DNA of 64,000 nt from a virus. Both the position numbers and the translations under genes were made by a program. The first letter of the stretch is position 1. The number at the start of each line of letters is the position of its first letter. Location: the IMG/VR virus record IMGVR_UViG_3300032213_001568, positions 46,527-110,526 of that record. One strand, written 5' to 3'. The notes under the pieces were generated by a model. That model had not been told where the DNA came from. It did not search any database and was given only the letters and a program-made list of their open reading frames with translations. This document shows positions 24,819 through 30,578 of this stretch, piece after piece.

Positions 24819-24854
24819 GCGTAGGTGCCTCAGGGGACTGCAGCCCCACTACGC
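24819..24854 (+). ncRNA. 36-nt two-helix RNA between tRNAs
   Basis: GCGTAG (24819-24824) pairs with CTACGC (24849-24854) and encloses GGGG/CCCC (24833-24836/24844-24847) with a 7-nt loop ACTGCAG. It looks like a tRNA reduced to its acceptor and anticodon arms. Confidence 0.45.
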
Positions 24855-24860
24855 TCCATA

Positions 24861-24933
24861 TTGCCCCTTCATCTAAGGACAGGATATCTGATTTTGATTC
24901 AGAAAATGGTGGTTTGAATCCATCAGGGGCAAC
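24861..24933 (+). tRNA. tRNA-Gln(TTG)
   Basis: Acceptor TTGCCCC/GGGGCAA, anticodon arm TCTGA-TTTTGAT-TCAGA (TTG). The T-loop TTTGAAT has T instead of C. A T-run follows. Confidence 0.92.
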
Positions 24934-24939
24934 TTTTTT

Positions 24940-24970
24940 TTGTTTTATTAATAAACTTACCTTATCTTTG
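24940..24970 (+). promoter_or_regulatory. Leaderless-type promoter
   Basis: TTG at 24940-24942, 20 nt, TATCTTTG at 24963-24970, then 4 nt to the ATG at 24975. Confidence 0.85.
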
Positions 24971-24974
24971 TATT

Positions 24975-25394
24975 ATGGAAAAAGAATTTGTAACATACGA
25001 AATTGGTTTAGAACTCAAGAATCTTGGATTTAACGAGCGTTGTTATGGATGTTTCAGTCATTTGGACAACAGGGAGTTGAGGACAAGTAGAGTATACACC
25101 AACGGAGTATCTGAAAATATTGCGGCACCAATCTTCTCACAGGCATTTAGATGGTTTGAAGATAATTATTCATATTTTGTGGATATTAGAACTGACACCA
25201 CACCAAATGAGATTTTGGGATTTGACTATACGATTAAGAGTTGGAAGTTTCCACCGATGTATTTTGATTTCTTCAAAGATAAGAGAGAAGGAAACATTGA
25301 GGTAATCAAGAAGATGATTGAGATGGTGAAGAAAGAAAAACAAAAGGAGACTCTTATTGAGTTGATGGATAACGATAAAGATTTAGATAAATAA
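24975..25394 (+). CDS. Hypothetical protein (139 aa)
   Basis: Unrecognised soluble protein; the pattern FRWFEDNYSYFVDIRTD and a lysine-rich helical C-terminus are the main features. The start is set by a leaderless-type promoter. One base separates its stop from the next gene, so they are co-transcribed. Confidence 0.8.
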   Translation: MEKEFVTYEIGLELKNLGFNERCYGCFSHLDNRELRTSRVYTNGVSENIAAPIFSQAFRWFEDNYSYFVDIRTDTTPNEILGFDYTIKSWKFPPMYFDFFKDKREGNIEVIKKMIEMVKKEKQKETLIELMDNDKDLDK

Positions 25395-25395
25395 T

Positions 25396-25701
25396 ATGAC
25401 ACAGAAACAACAAGACGCAATTGACGGAATAATGGACCACTTCAAGTTTGAACAAGTCCGTCAAGTAATGGAATTATTAAATTGGGAGTGGGTGGCGGCT
25501 GAAGAAGGTATCCCTACTGTTCCTGAATTGAGACAAGAAGCAAGACGATTATTAAAGATGGCGTTTAAAGAAAAAACAGATGTATCAACAGGTGGGTTCC
25601 ACGTAAGATATGAATCGGACGCTGATGGAAGTGAGTTTATTCAATTAATCTTTGCGGTTGAAGAATGGTATGAAGACGTGGAAAAAGATTTGGCAGAATA
25701 A
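25396..25701 (+). CDS. Hypothetical protein (101 aa)
   Basis: Unrecognised helical protein starting MTQKQQDAIDGIMDHF, with W-rich ELLNWEWVA. The 34-codon frame at 26464 also starts MTQxQ but is otherwise different. The promoter of the next RNA block overlaps its 3' end. Confidence 0.75.
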   Translation: MTQKQQDAIDGIMDHFKFEQVRQVMELLNWEWVAAEEGIPTVPELRQEARRLLKMAFKEKTDVSTGGFHVRYESDADGSEFIQLIFAVEEWYEDVEKDLAE

Positions 25702-25720
25702 GAAAGTTGATGTATATTTG
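25690..25720 (+). promoter_or_regulatory. Promoter of the second RNA block
   Basis: TTG at 25690-25692, 20 nt, TATATTTG at 25713-25720, about 30 bases before the first tRNA-like element. Confidence 0.82.
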
Positions 25721-25748
25721 TTGAAGTTCTTTGAGAGATTAAAAAAAT

Positions 25749-25863
25749 AGTCAGGTGGGTGTAATGAGGGACGGTCCCAAATCCATAGAGCTAGTGGTTC
25801 TCGACACTTGTAGATTCCATTAGAAGTAAGGTTACTTATCCGGTTCGAGTCCGGCCCTGACTA
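25749..25863 (+). tRNA. tRNA-like RNA, 115 nt, isotype not assignable
   Basis: The ends are those of a tRNA: acceptor AGTCAGG (25749-25755) pairs with CCTGACT (25856-25862), and a T-arm CCGG-TTCGAGT-CCGG precedes the 3' strand. A variable-arm-like hairpin AAGTAA/TTACTT lies before it. The core is about 30 nt longer than a class II tRNA, and no standard 7-nt anticodon loop can be found; CTAGTG...CAC is the best hairpin. It may carry an insert or be a tRNA mimic. Confidence 0.45.
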
Positions 25864-26108
25864 CTAAAGTACACACTACGCTACCCATTGACCAGCGTCC
25901 CAGGGTGTGTCTTTTACGGTGTTGTTCCCTTGAGAAAGGAGGTATTGATAAAAAAGGAAGTTGTTAAAAGTAACAATATGCTTACAACACAGAGGTTCTC
26001 AACCTCAAACTATTAGTGAACTTTGGTACCCATACCGCTGACGATGGGCTAAGTAAGATACAATTCCGTGTTGCGGGGAGTAGAATGCCGAAGAGCTGAT
26101 AGTAAGAT
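25864..26108 (+). ncRNA. Structured non-coding stretch between tRNA-like genes
   Basis: There is no gene here. Visible hairpins are ACACAC/GTGTGT (25871-25876/25905-25910) enclosing ACGCT/AGCGT, GAGGTT-CTC-AACCTC (about 25990-26006), and CCCAT/ATGGG (about 26029-26049). It is probably part of one long processed transcript from the promoter at 25690. Confidence 0.45.
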
Positions 26109-26175
26109 AGTCAGGTAACTCAATTGGCAGAGCTCCTAACAAGGAAGATTGCAGGTTCGAATCCTGTTCTGACTA
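26109..26175 (+). tRNA. tRNA-like RNA with truncated anticodon arm (67 nt)
   Basis: Acceptor AGTCAGG/TCTGACT, a D-arm (ACTC...GAGC) and a perfect T-arm GCAGG-TTCGAAT-CCTGT are present. Only 17 nt separate the D-arm and T-arm, against about 23 normally. The anticodon region folds as TCCT-AACA-AGGA, a 4-nt loop, so it cannot decode normally. It may be a decoy or a decayed tRNA. Confidence 0.5.
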
Positions 26176-26392
26176 CACGTTCTGACTAATCATCAGATAG
26201 TATGTCCCATACGATGAGAAATGGTATGATAACCATAGGGAAGAGTTGAAGGTTTGTATATATATTACCTTCTAGTTGACTACTAAGGTCGGTAAAACCC
26301 ATCACGAAGGGGAGCAAGACAGTTTATTCCTAACTCAGCAATGAGGACAGCCATAACACCTGTAAGTTGGATAGATAAGGGTGTTTTAATAT
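26176..26392 (+). ncRNA. Structured non-coding stretch with several hairpins
   Basis: There is no gene here. Hairpins include GTATG-TCC-CATAC near 26199-26211, TGGT/ACCA near 26223-26236, GAAGGT/ACCTTC near 26249-26274, and AACACC/GGTGTT (26355-26360/26380-26385) followed by a T-rich stretch that could terminate transcription. Confidence 0.4.
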
Positions 26393-26457
26393 AGTCAGGT
26401 AGTGAGATAGGGAAACACAACTCTCTTTGAAAGAGAGTGATTCACAGGTTCAATTAA
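26393..26457 (+). pseudogene. Truncated tRNA-Ser(TGA)-like gene
   Basis: The acceptor 5' strand AGTCAGG matches the two upstream tRNA-like genes, and the anticodon arm CTCTC-TTTGAAA-GAGAG reads TGA. The T-arm begins ACAGG-TTCAATT but the pairing strand and acceptor 3' strand are missing: AT-rich DNA and a small reading frame follow directly. The break falls exactly in the T-loop. Confidence 0.55.
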
Positions 26458-26463
26458 ATAAGA

Positions 26464-26568
26464 ATGACACAGCAACAAATAAAGAATTGGATAGATAGGT
26501 GGTCGAAACTAAAACCATCTCCACAAAGAGATATGGTAATTAAGATTTGGTCTAGGTTGTTGAAATAA
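26464..26568 (+). CDS. 34-codon reading frame fused behind the tRNA fragment (candidate)
   Basis: The frame starts MTQQQIKNWIDRWSKLK and continues as a basic, tryptophan-rich helix. It starts 6 bases after the broken tRNA-Ser T-loop and ends 10 bases before tRNA-Cys. It may be the tail of a mobile insertion or a real microprotein; evidence is limited to composition and position. Confidence 0.35.
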   Translation: MTQQQIKNWIDRWSKLKPSPQRDMVIKIWSRLLK

Positions 26569-26578
26569 AATATAATAA

Positions 26579-26650
26579 GGTCGGATGTCTGAATGGTTTA
26601 AGTGGAGCTCTGCAAAAGCTTTTATGTTGGTTCGATTCCAACTCCGACCT
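26579..26650 (+). tRNA. tRNA-Cys(GCA)
   Basis: Acceptor GGTCGGA/TCCGACC, anticodon arm GAGCT-CTGCAAA-AGCTT (GCA), T-arm GTTGG-TTCGATT-CCAAC. A T-run follows. Confidence 0.92.
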
Positions 26651-26659
26651 CAACTTTTT

Positions 26660-26690
26660 TTGACTTTACAAAGTCTAATGTGTATAATTG
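26660..26690 (+). promoter_or_regulatory. Bacteroidetes-type promoter of the T9SS type B gene
   Basis: TTGAC at 26660, 20 nt after TTG, TATAATTG at 26683-26690 (one mismatch), then 7 nt to the ATG at 26698. Confidence 0.65.
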
Positions 26691-26697
26691 ATTTCGT

Positions 26698-27297
26698 ATG
26701 AAAAAACTTTTATTTGTATTATTATTTATTCCTTCACACTTCTTTGGTCAGTGTGACACCTTACCACTAACGATAACACACGATGGTAATGTACTTGATA
26801 TGTGTTCAGAGTTTAAGACACATAACTATTCTGTTGAGAACATAGACAATGTTGTTTATTACTGGACGGTTGATAGTGTAGGACAGGTTGAGTCCGATAA
26901 TGATATTTCATTGACTTGGGATGATACCACTGATAATCATTTGATTGAAGTGTATGGTGTGGATTTAAATGGGTGTAGTACTGACACGGCTTCTTTAACT
27001 ATTACCACCACTATCTGTCATAAACTATACATGCCCAATTCGTTTTCACCTAACAACGATGGGTTGAATGATATATTTTCCTTCAAGGGAACCAATGTAT
27101 TTAATCCACGATTGGAGATTTATACCCAATGGGGTGAAATGGTTTGTGTTATTGAATCATCATCACAATATTGGACTGGTAATGTTAATAACAGTGGATA
27201 CTACTGTGAGTCGGGTATATATACTTGGAAGATGTATTATCGTGATGAAAAAGGAACACCACATTACCAAAAAGGTTTTGTTAGTTTGGTAAGATAA
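26698..27297 (+). CDS. Secreted protein with T9SS type B (gliding-motility) sorting domain
   Basis: A 199-residue exported protein: signal peptide MKKLLFVLLFIPSHFFG, an Ig/PKD-like beta domain (about 25-105), then the gliding-motility-associated C-terminal domain (CHU_C type). That domain shows FSPNNDGLNDIF (116-127), QWGEMVCV, and the terminal YTWKMYYRDEKG...GFVSLVR. These domains target proteins to the Bacteroidetes type IX secretion system. With the 15654 protein, the phage has one type A and one type B cargo. Probably surface-exposed or secreted in infected cells. Confidence 0.9.
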   Translation: MKKLLFVLLFIPSHFFGQCDTLPLTITHDGNVLDMCSEFKTHNYSVENIDNVVYYWTVDSVGQVESDNDISLTWDDTTDNHLIEVYGVDLNGCSTDTASLTITTTICHKLYMPNSFSPNNDGLNDIFSFKGTNVFNPRLEIYTQWGEMVCVIESSSQYWTGNVNNSGYYCESGIYTWKMYYRDEKGTPHYQKGFVSLVR

Positions 27298-27300
27298 TAT

Positions 27301-27331
27301 TTGATATAACCAAAAATTAAAAGTATATTTG
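27301..27331 (+). promoter_or_regulatory. Bacteroidetes-type promoter
   Basis: TTG at 27301-27303, 20 nt, TATATTTG at 27324-27331. The leader to the ATG at 27362 is about 25 nt. Confidence 0.82.
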
Positions 27332-27361
27332 TAAAAGAAATAAAAACAAAAAAATAATAAT

Positions 27362-27727
27362 ATGTCTAAGAAGAACAAAAAACAAAACGAAGAGTTAATT
27401 GAGAAATTAATTGAAATCCAATCACAATTAAATGAAGTTAAATCTGAAGCGGGTATCGTAGTTGAAGAAGCGGATATCGTTTTCACAAGAGAACAATTAA
27501 AAGATTTCTTGATTGAATACACCGGTAAAATTAATGAATGTATCTTTGATGAAATGATTAATTCATTAGAAGCTAATGATGTGGTAACATTTGAAGTTGA
27601 TGGTCGTTTAATCATCCCAAGTATTGACGAAGATGTTTTGAGAGACACATTCGTAAGTGCTACAGGCGAAATTCACTCAGATATTATAATGGATTGTGCT
27701 GACGAGGCAATCTCTGAAGTAATCTAA
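27362..27727 (+). CDS. Hypothetical acidic protein (121 aa)
   Basis: It begins with a basic, coiled-coil N-terminus (KKNKKQNEELIEKLIEIQSQ) followed by an acidic helical domain. It is monocistronic, with its own promoter and the terminator at 27742. A small multimeric regulator or structural protein is possible; no family is recognised. Confidence 0.78.
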   Translation: MSKKNKKQNEELIEKLIEIQSQLNEVKSEAGIVVEEADIVFTREQLKDFLIEYTGKINECIFDEMINSLEANDVVTFEVDGRLIIPSIDEDVLRDTFVSATGEIHSDIIMDCADEAISEVI

Positions 27728-27741
27728 TTTAATTTATATAT

Positions 27742-27777
27742 AAAGGTCGGATTGTGAAATACACCGGCCTTTATTTT
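27742..27777 (+). terminator. Rho-independent terminator
   Basis: AAAGGTCGG (27742-27750) pairs with CCGGCCTTT (27764-27772), then a T-rich tail. Confidence 0.85.
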
Positions 27778-27781
27778 ACAT

Positions 27782-27855
27782 GAAGAAGTAGCTCAGTCGG
27801 TAGAGCAAAGGTTTGAAACATCTTGCGCCACGTGGTTCGATTCCCGTCTTCTTCA
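27782..27855 (+). tRNA. Second tRNA-Phe(GAA), atypical T-stem
   Basis: Acceptor GAAGAAG/CTTCTTC, a good D-arm, and anticodon arm AAGGT-TTGAAAC-ATCTT (GAA). The T-stem 5' strand has an extra base (ACGTGG against CCCGT), so it needs a bulged T. It differs strongly from the first tRNA-Phe at 24295. Confidence 0.78.
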
Positions 27856-27869
27856 CAAATTTTAAAATT

Positions 27870-28079
27870 ATGGCAGCAAAAGGAAAGAACTGGTTTGATG
27901 TATTGAAGTGGGTTGAAAAAGTTATTGAGTCGTGTGAGACACCAGGACAAGAAAGGACAACAAGAAAACTGGTTAAATTGTATTTTGAACGATACAAAAA
28001 AGAATTTGGTGAAGTAGATTTACATATCTACAATATGTTGATTGAAAAACTTGATGGTATTACATTTAAAAAAATATAA
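27870..28079 (+). CDS. Hypothetical protein (69 aa)
   Basis: The ATG at 27870 is chosen because the longer frame starts inside the tRNA. It is a basic helical protein with no recognised motif (WFDVLKWVEKVIESC at the start). One base separates its stop from the next ATG. Confidence 0.72.
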   Translation: MAAKGKNWFDVLKWVEKVIESCETPGQERTTRKLVKLYFERYKKEFGEVDLHIYNMLIEKLDGITFKKI

Positions 28080-28080
28080 T

Positions 28081-28242
28081 ATGTCTTGTTGTAAGGAATG
28101 TCCTTGGAAGGTTGAGAATAATCACAACAGTAAGTTAAAAAACTTTGTTCAACGAACAGGTAGAAAACATACCTGTCATATGGTTAATCCCAAACTATGG
28201 GACACATCGGACGATAAACAAATTTGTAAAGGAATAAAATAA
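28081..28242 (+). CDS. Small Cys-rich protein, DUF6283-like
   Basis: A 53-residue protein with CCKECPWK at positions 3-10, HTCHM near 30 and a final CKG. The CxxCPW...CH pattern resembles DUF6283-type small phage proteins and suggests a zinc site. Function unknown. It lies 6 bases before the clpP-like gene in the same operon. Confidence 0.75.
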   Translation: MSCCKECPWKVENNHNSKLKNFVQRTGRKHTCHMVNPKLWDTSDDKQICKGIK

Positions 28243-28248
28243 TATAGT

Positions 28249-28974
28249 ATGGATTACGGGAAAGAATTTAGAAAGTTTGCTTTAAGTGAAGGAATTTCAT
28301 CAACGAGCCTTGATGCGTTTGAGAACTCATTAACACCTTATGTGTTAGAGGAAAGAGAGATGAGGGCAACACAGATTGATATCTTCTCACGATTGATGAG
28401 AGAACGTATCCTGTGGGTATCAGGAGCGGTGAACCAACGTATGTCCGACATCGTTCAAGCTCAAATGTTATTCTTGGACTCGGTTGAACAGAAAGATATT
28501 ACCTTATATATCAACTCACCAGGTGGTTCAGTATTGTGTGGTCTTGGTATTGTGGATTTGATGAACTACATTAAATCAGATGTTGTTACCACAAACATTG
28601 GTATGTGTGCATCTATGGGTTCAGTGCTACTTTCATCAGGAACCAAAGGTAAACGTTCATCACTGGTGTATTCAAAGGTAATGACACACCAAGTAAGTCA
28701 TGGAACAAGTGGTAACATCCAAGATACTCGTATCAACCAGATGGAAGCCGAGAAGTATAACTATATTTTGTTTAAGATGTTGGCTGAGAATTGTGGAAAA
28801 ACTATTGATGAGGTATTGGAGTTTTCTGCACGTGACAGATGGTATAATTCGGACGAAGCAAAAGAGTTTGGATTGATTGACGAGGTTATCAAAAATGATG
28901 GAACCAAAACAATCACTGAAATGCTTGACGGGTTTGATGACTACTACAAAAAGAGTGTATTGTCAATCGGATAA
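28249..28974 (+). CDS. clpP: ClpP-family serine protease
   Basis: A 241-residue protein with a complete ClpP catalytic triad: S122 in GMCASMGS, H147 in MTHQVSHG and D196 in ARDRWYNS. YINSPGG near 84-90 lies at the substrate channel. The N-terminus is ~40 residues longer than usual. ClpP subunits form a barrel fed by Clp ATPases; none is in the window, so it may use host ClpX/ClpA or act as a prohead or regulatory protease. It lies in the tRNA region. Confidence 0.9.
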   Translation: MDYGKEFRKFALSEGISSTSLDAFENSLTPYVLEEREMRATQIDIFSRLMRERILWVSGAVNQRMSDIVQAQMLFLDSVEQKDITLYINSPGGSVLCGLGIVDLMNYIKSDVVTTNIGMCASMGSVLLSSGTKGKRSSLVYSKVMTHQVSHGTSGNIQDTRINQMEAEKYNYILFKMLAENCGKTIDEVLEFSARDRWYNSDEAKEFGLIDEVIKNDGTKTITEMLDGFDDYYKKSVLSIG

Positions 28975-28979
28975 AAAAT

Positions 28980-29010
28980 TTGTGGGGTAAACTATTTCGT
29001 CGTATATTTG
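28980..29010 (+). promoter_or_regulatory. Leaderless-type promoter
   Basis: TTG at 28980-28982, 20 nt, TATATTTG at 29003-29010, then 4 nt to the ATG at 29015. Confidence 0.85.
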
Positions 29011-29014
29011 TGAT

Positions 29015-29497
29015 ATGAATAACGAAATAAAGTACATACCTAAAAAAGATGCAATTATTGGTTATAGTGATTCTGTAATCGCTAAGAATGAAACTAATGA
29101 TTGTGCGGTGAACGCGATATCATCAGCATTTCAAATGCATTATGATAGAGCTCACGAATTTCTTAGAACGAAGTTTGGTCGTGTTAACCGTAAGGGGACA
29201 AAGTTCTTTGTTGGTGGAATGAGACGTATGGAAAATGATGGGCAAGACATCAATCTAAAGTCATTTGAAAGTATGGGTGACCAAAACGGACGTATGGATT
29301 ATGAGGTTAAAGTAAAAGGTGAGGTTGTTAAAAGAAAAATGACAACAGGAACCTTTATCAAGAAGTATCCTGTAGGTAGATATCTTGTGGTTGTTAGTGG
29401 TCACGCCTTCTCAATCATCAACGGTGAGGTTGTTGGAAATGAAGAAGATGCTAAAATGAAAAAAAGAGTTATTGTTTCAGCATTTAAAGTTGACTAA
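29015..29497 (+). CDS. Papain-like cysteine-peptidase fold protein
   Basis: A 160-residue protein with NDCAVNAISSAF (Cys near residue 30), then GRYLVVVSGHAFSIINGEVVGN (His near 130 with a following Asn). Cys, His and Asn in this order resemble C39/papain-like phage peptidases. The target is unknown; early expression from a strong leaderless promoter could suit attack on a host protein. Peptidase activity is inferred from motif spacing only. Confidence 0.7.
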   Translation: MNNEIKYIPKKDAIIGYSDSVIAKNETNDCAVNAISSAFQMHYDRAHEFLRTKFGRVNRKGTKFFVGGMRRMENDGQDINLKSFESMGDQNGRMDYEVKVKGEVVKRKMTTGTFIKKYPVGRYLVVVSGHAFSIINGEVVGNEEDAKMKKRVIVSAFKVD

Positions 29498-29505
29498 GAT
29501 TTTTC

Positions 29506-29536
29506 TTGACACGAGAGTATTTATACCTTACATTTG
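29506..29536 (+). promoter_or_regulatory. Promoter of the third tRNA cluster
   Basis: TTGACA at 29506, 20 nt after TTG, TACATTTG at 29529-29536. Confidence 0.85.
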
Positions 29537-29581
29537 TCAGACAATTCAGGAACGACTGAATGTTAAATTGAAATATTAAAT

Positions 29582-29655
29582 CGCGGAATAGAGCAGATGG
29601 TCAGCTCGTTAGGCTCATAACCTAAAGGTCAAGGGTTCGAATCCCTTTTCCGCAA
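29582..29655 (+). tRNA. tRNA-fMet(CAT), initiator
   Basis: Anticodon arm TTAGG-CTCATAA-CCTAA (CAT). The acceptor CGCGGAA/TTCCGCA has a C1-A72 mismatch, the hallmark of bacterial initiator tRNA. The anticodon stem has only two G-C pairs rather than three. Confidence 0.85.
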
Positions 29656-29659
29656 CTAT

Positions 29660-29731
29660 GGTCGGTTCATCTAAGGGTTAGGATACAAGATTTTCATTCT
29701 TGTCATAGGGGTTCGAATCCCCTACCGACTA
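29660..29731 (+). tRNA. tRNA-Glu(TTC)
   Basis: Acceptor GGTCGGT/ACCGACT, anticodon arm CAAGA-TTTTCAT-TCTTG (TTC), T-arm AGGGG-TTCGAAT-CCCCT. Confidence 0.94.
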
Positions 29732-29734
29732 CCA

Positions 29735-29818
29735 TGGGAGTATCGCATAGTGGCAATTGCAAAAGACTGTAAATCTTTCACCGATAGGTTTCGGAGGTTC
29801 GAGTCCTCCTACTCCCAC
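29735..29818 (+). tRNA. tRNA-Tyr(GTA)
   Basis: Acceptor TGGGAGT/ACTCCCA, anticodon arm AAAGA-CTGTAAA-TCTTT (GTA), long variable arm, T-arm GGAGG-TTCGAGT-CCTCC. Confidence 0.95.
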
Positions 29819-30110
29819 AAACAAACCTTACAGAAGACGGATTAGCACCGTTGAAAGAAACCTTGGCTTCACCGTGGAGTAGCTACCACAACCGAAGTTT
29901 AAATGCCCCAAGGTAAGCTGTGATGGACCCTGCTCTGTGTGGCCACGCAACAGGTGAACAGTAAATTATGTTCAGTCAAATCTACAACTACGGTGAACGT
30001 AGATGGTTTGTTAAAATTAAATAACCAACTTTAAAAAGGGCGCTTCCTGAAATATTGGCTCGCTGGGCCCGAGTTTGTTAAACCCCACTCACAATGTGGG
30101 GTTTTTTATT
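29819..30110 (+). ncRNA. Structured RNA downstream of tRNA-Tyr with terminator
   Basis: There is no gene here. The ~290-nt stretch is more GC-rich than coding DNA and ends at the terminator 30080-30110. CTACAAC...GTAGA and GGGC...GCCC pairings are visible near 29980-30070, but I cannot derive a full fold. It is probably processed from the tRNA transcript that starts at 29506. Confidence 0.5.
30080..30110 (+). terminator. Terminator of the third tRNA cluster
   Basis: AACCCCAC (30081-30088) pairs with GTGGGGTT (30096-30103), then Ts. The next promoter's TTG starts in its tail. Confidence 0.92.
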
Positions 30111-30139
30111 GACAATACAAAGTTAATATTCTATACTTG
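30109..30139 (+). promoter_or_regulatory. Leaderless-type promoter, variant -7 box
   Basis: TTGAC at 30109, 20 nt after TTG, TATACTTG at 30132-30139 (one mismatch), then 4 nt to the ATG at 30144. Confidence 0.75.
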
Positions 30140-30143
30140 GAAT

Positions 30144-30497
30144 ATGAAAAAATATCTTACACTTAAAAATTTGGGATGGTTGTTAACTGCAATCGTTACC
30201 TTTATGCTTGGAATGGGTGGATTGTCAAAAATCGCCGGCTCAGAAGCAATGACAACAAACTTCACCGCAATGAACATGTTACCGTATATGGCACTTGTTG
30301 GTGTGATGGAAGTAGCTGGTGTTATCGCTCTTTGTATCCCGAGAACATCAATCTATGGAGCGTTGGCTTTATCTTCTGTTATGTCAGGAGCAGTTGCTGT
30401 TCACATCGCAATGTTCGGAGGAGCTGGAATATTTGTACCAATCTTCTTGGGAGCGGCAGCTTGGGCTGGACACTGTTTGAGAACTTATACTAAGTAA
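30144..30497 (+). CDS. DoxX-like integral membrane protein
   Basis: From the ATG at 30144 (fixed by the promoter) the protein is 117 residues with four hydrophobic helices (first about 8-28, with LGMGGLSKIAG in the loop), as in DoxX-like family proteins. Such proteins sit in the inner membrane with poorly known redox or sulfur-related roles. Monocistronic, with a terminator at 30515. Confidence 0.78.
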   Translation: MKKYLTLKNLGWLLTAIVTFMLGMGGLSKIAGSEAMTTNFTAMNMLPYMALVGVMEVAGVIALCIPRTSIYGALALSSVMSGAVAVHIAMFGGAGIFVPIFLGAAAWAGHCLRTYTK

Positions 30498-30514
30498 TCT
30501 TAAAAAAAATTATC

Positions 30515-30545
30515 AAAACCTGTCCTTATGGACGGGTTTTTTTAT
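30515..30545 (+). terminator. Rho-independent terminator
   Basis: AACCTGTCC (30517-30525) pairs with GGACGGGTT (30530-30538), then Ts. Confidence 0.9.
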
Positions 30546-30554
30546 TTTATTATA

Positions 30555-30562
30555 TATTTATA
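30555..30562 (+). promoter_or_regulatory. TATTTATA motif, candidate late promoter
   Basis: TATTTATA after a terminator and 16 nt before the ATG at 30579. Confidence 0.55.
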
Positions 30563-30578
30563 ATAAAAATTAAAAACT

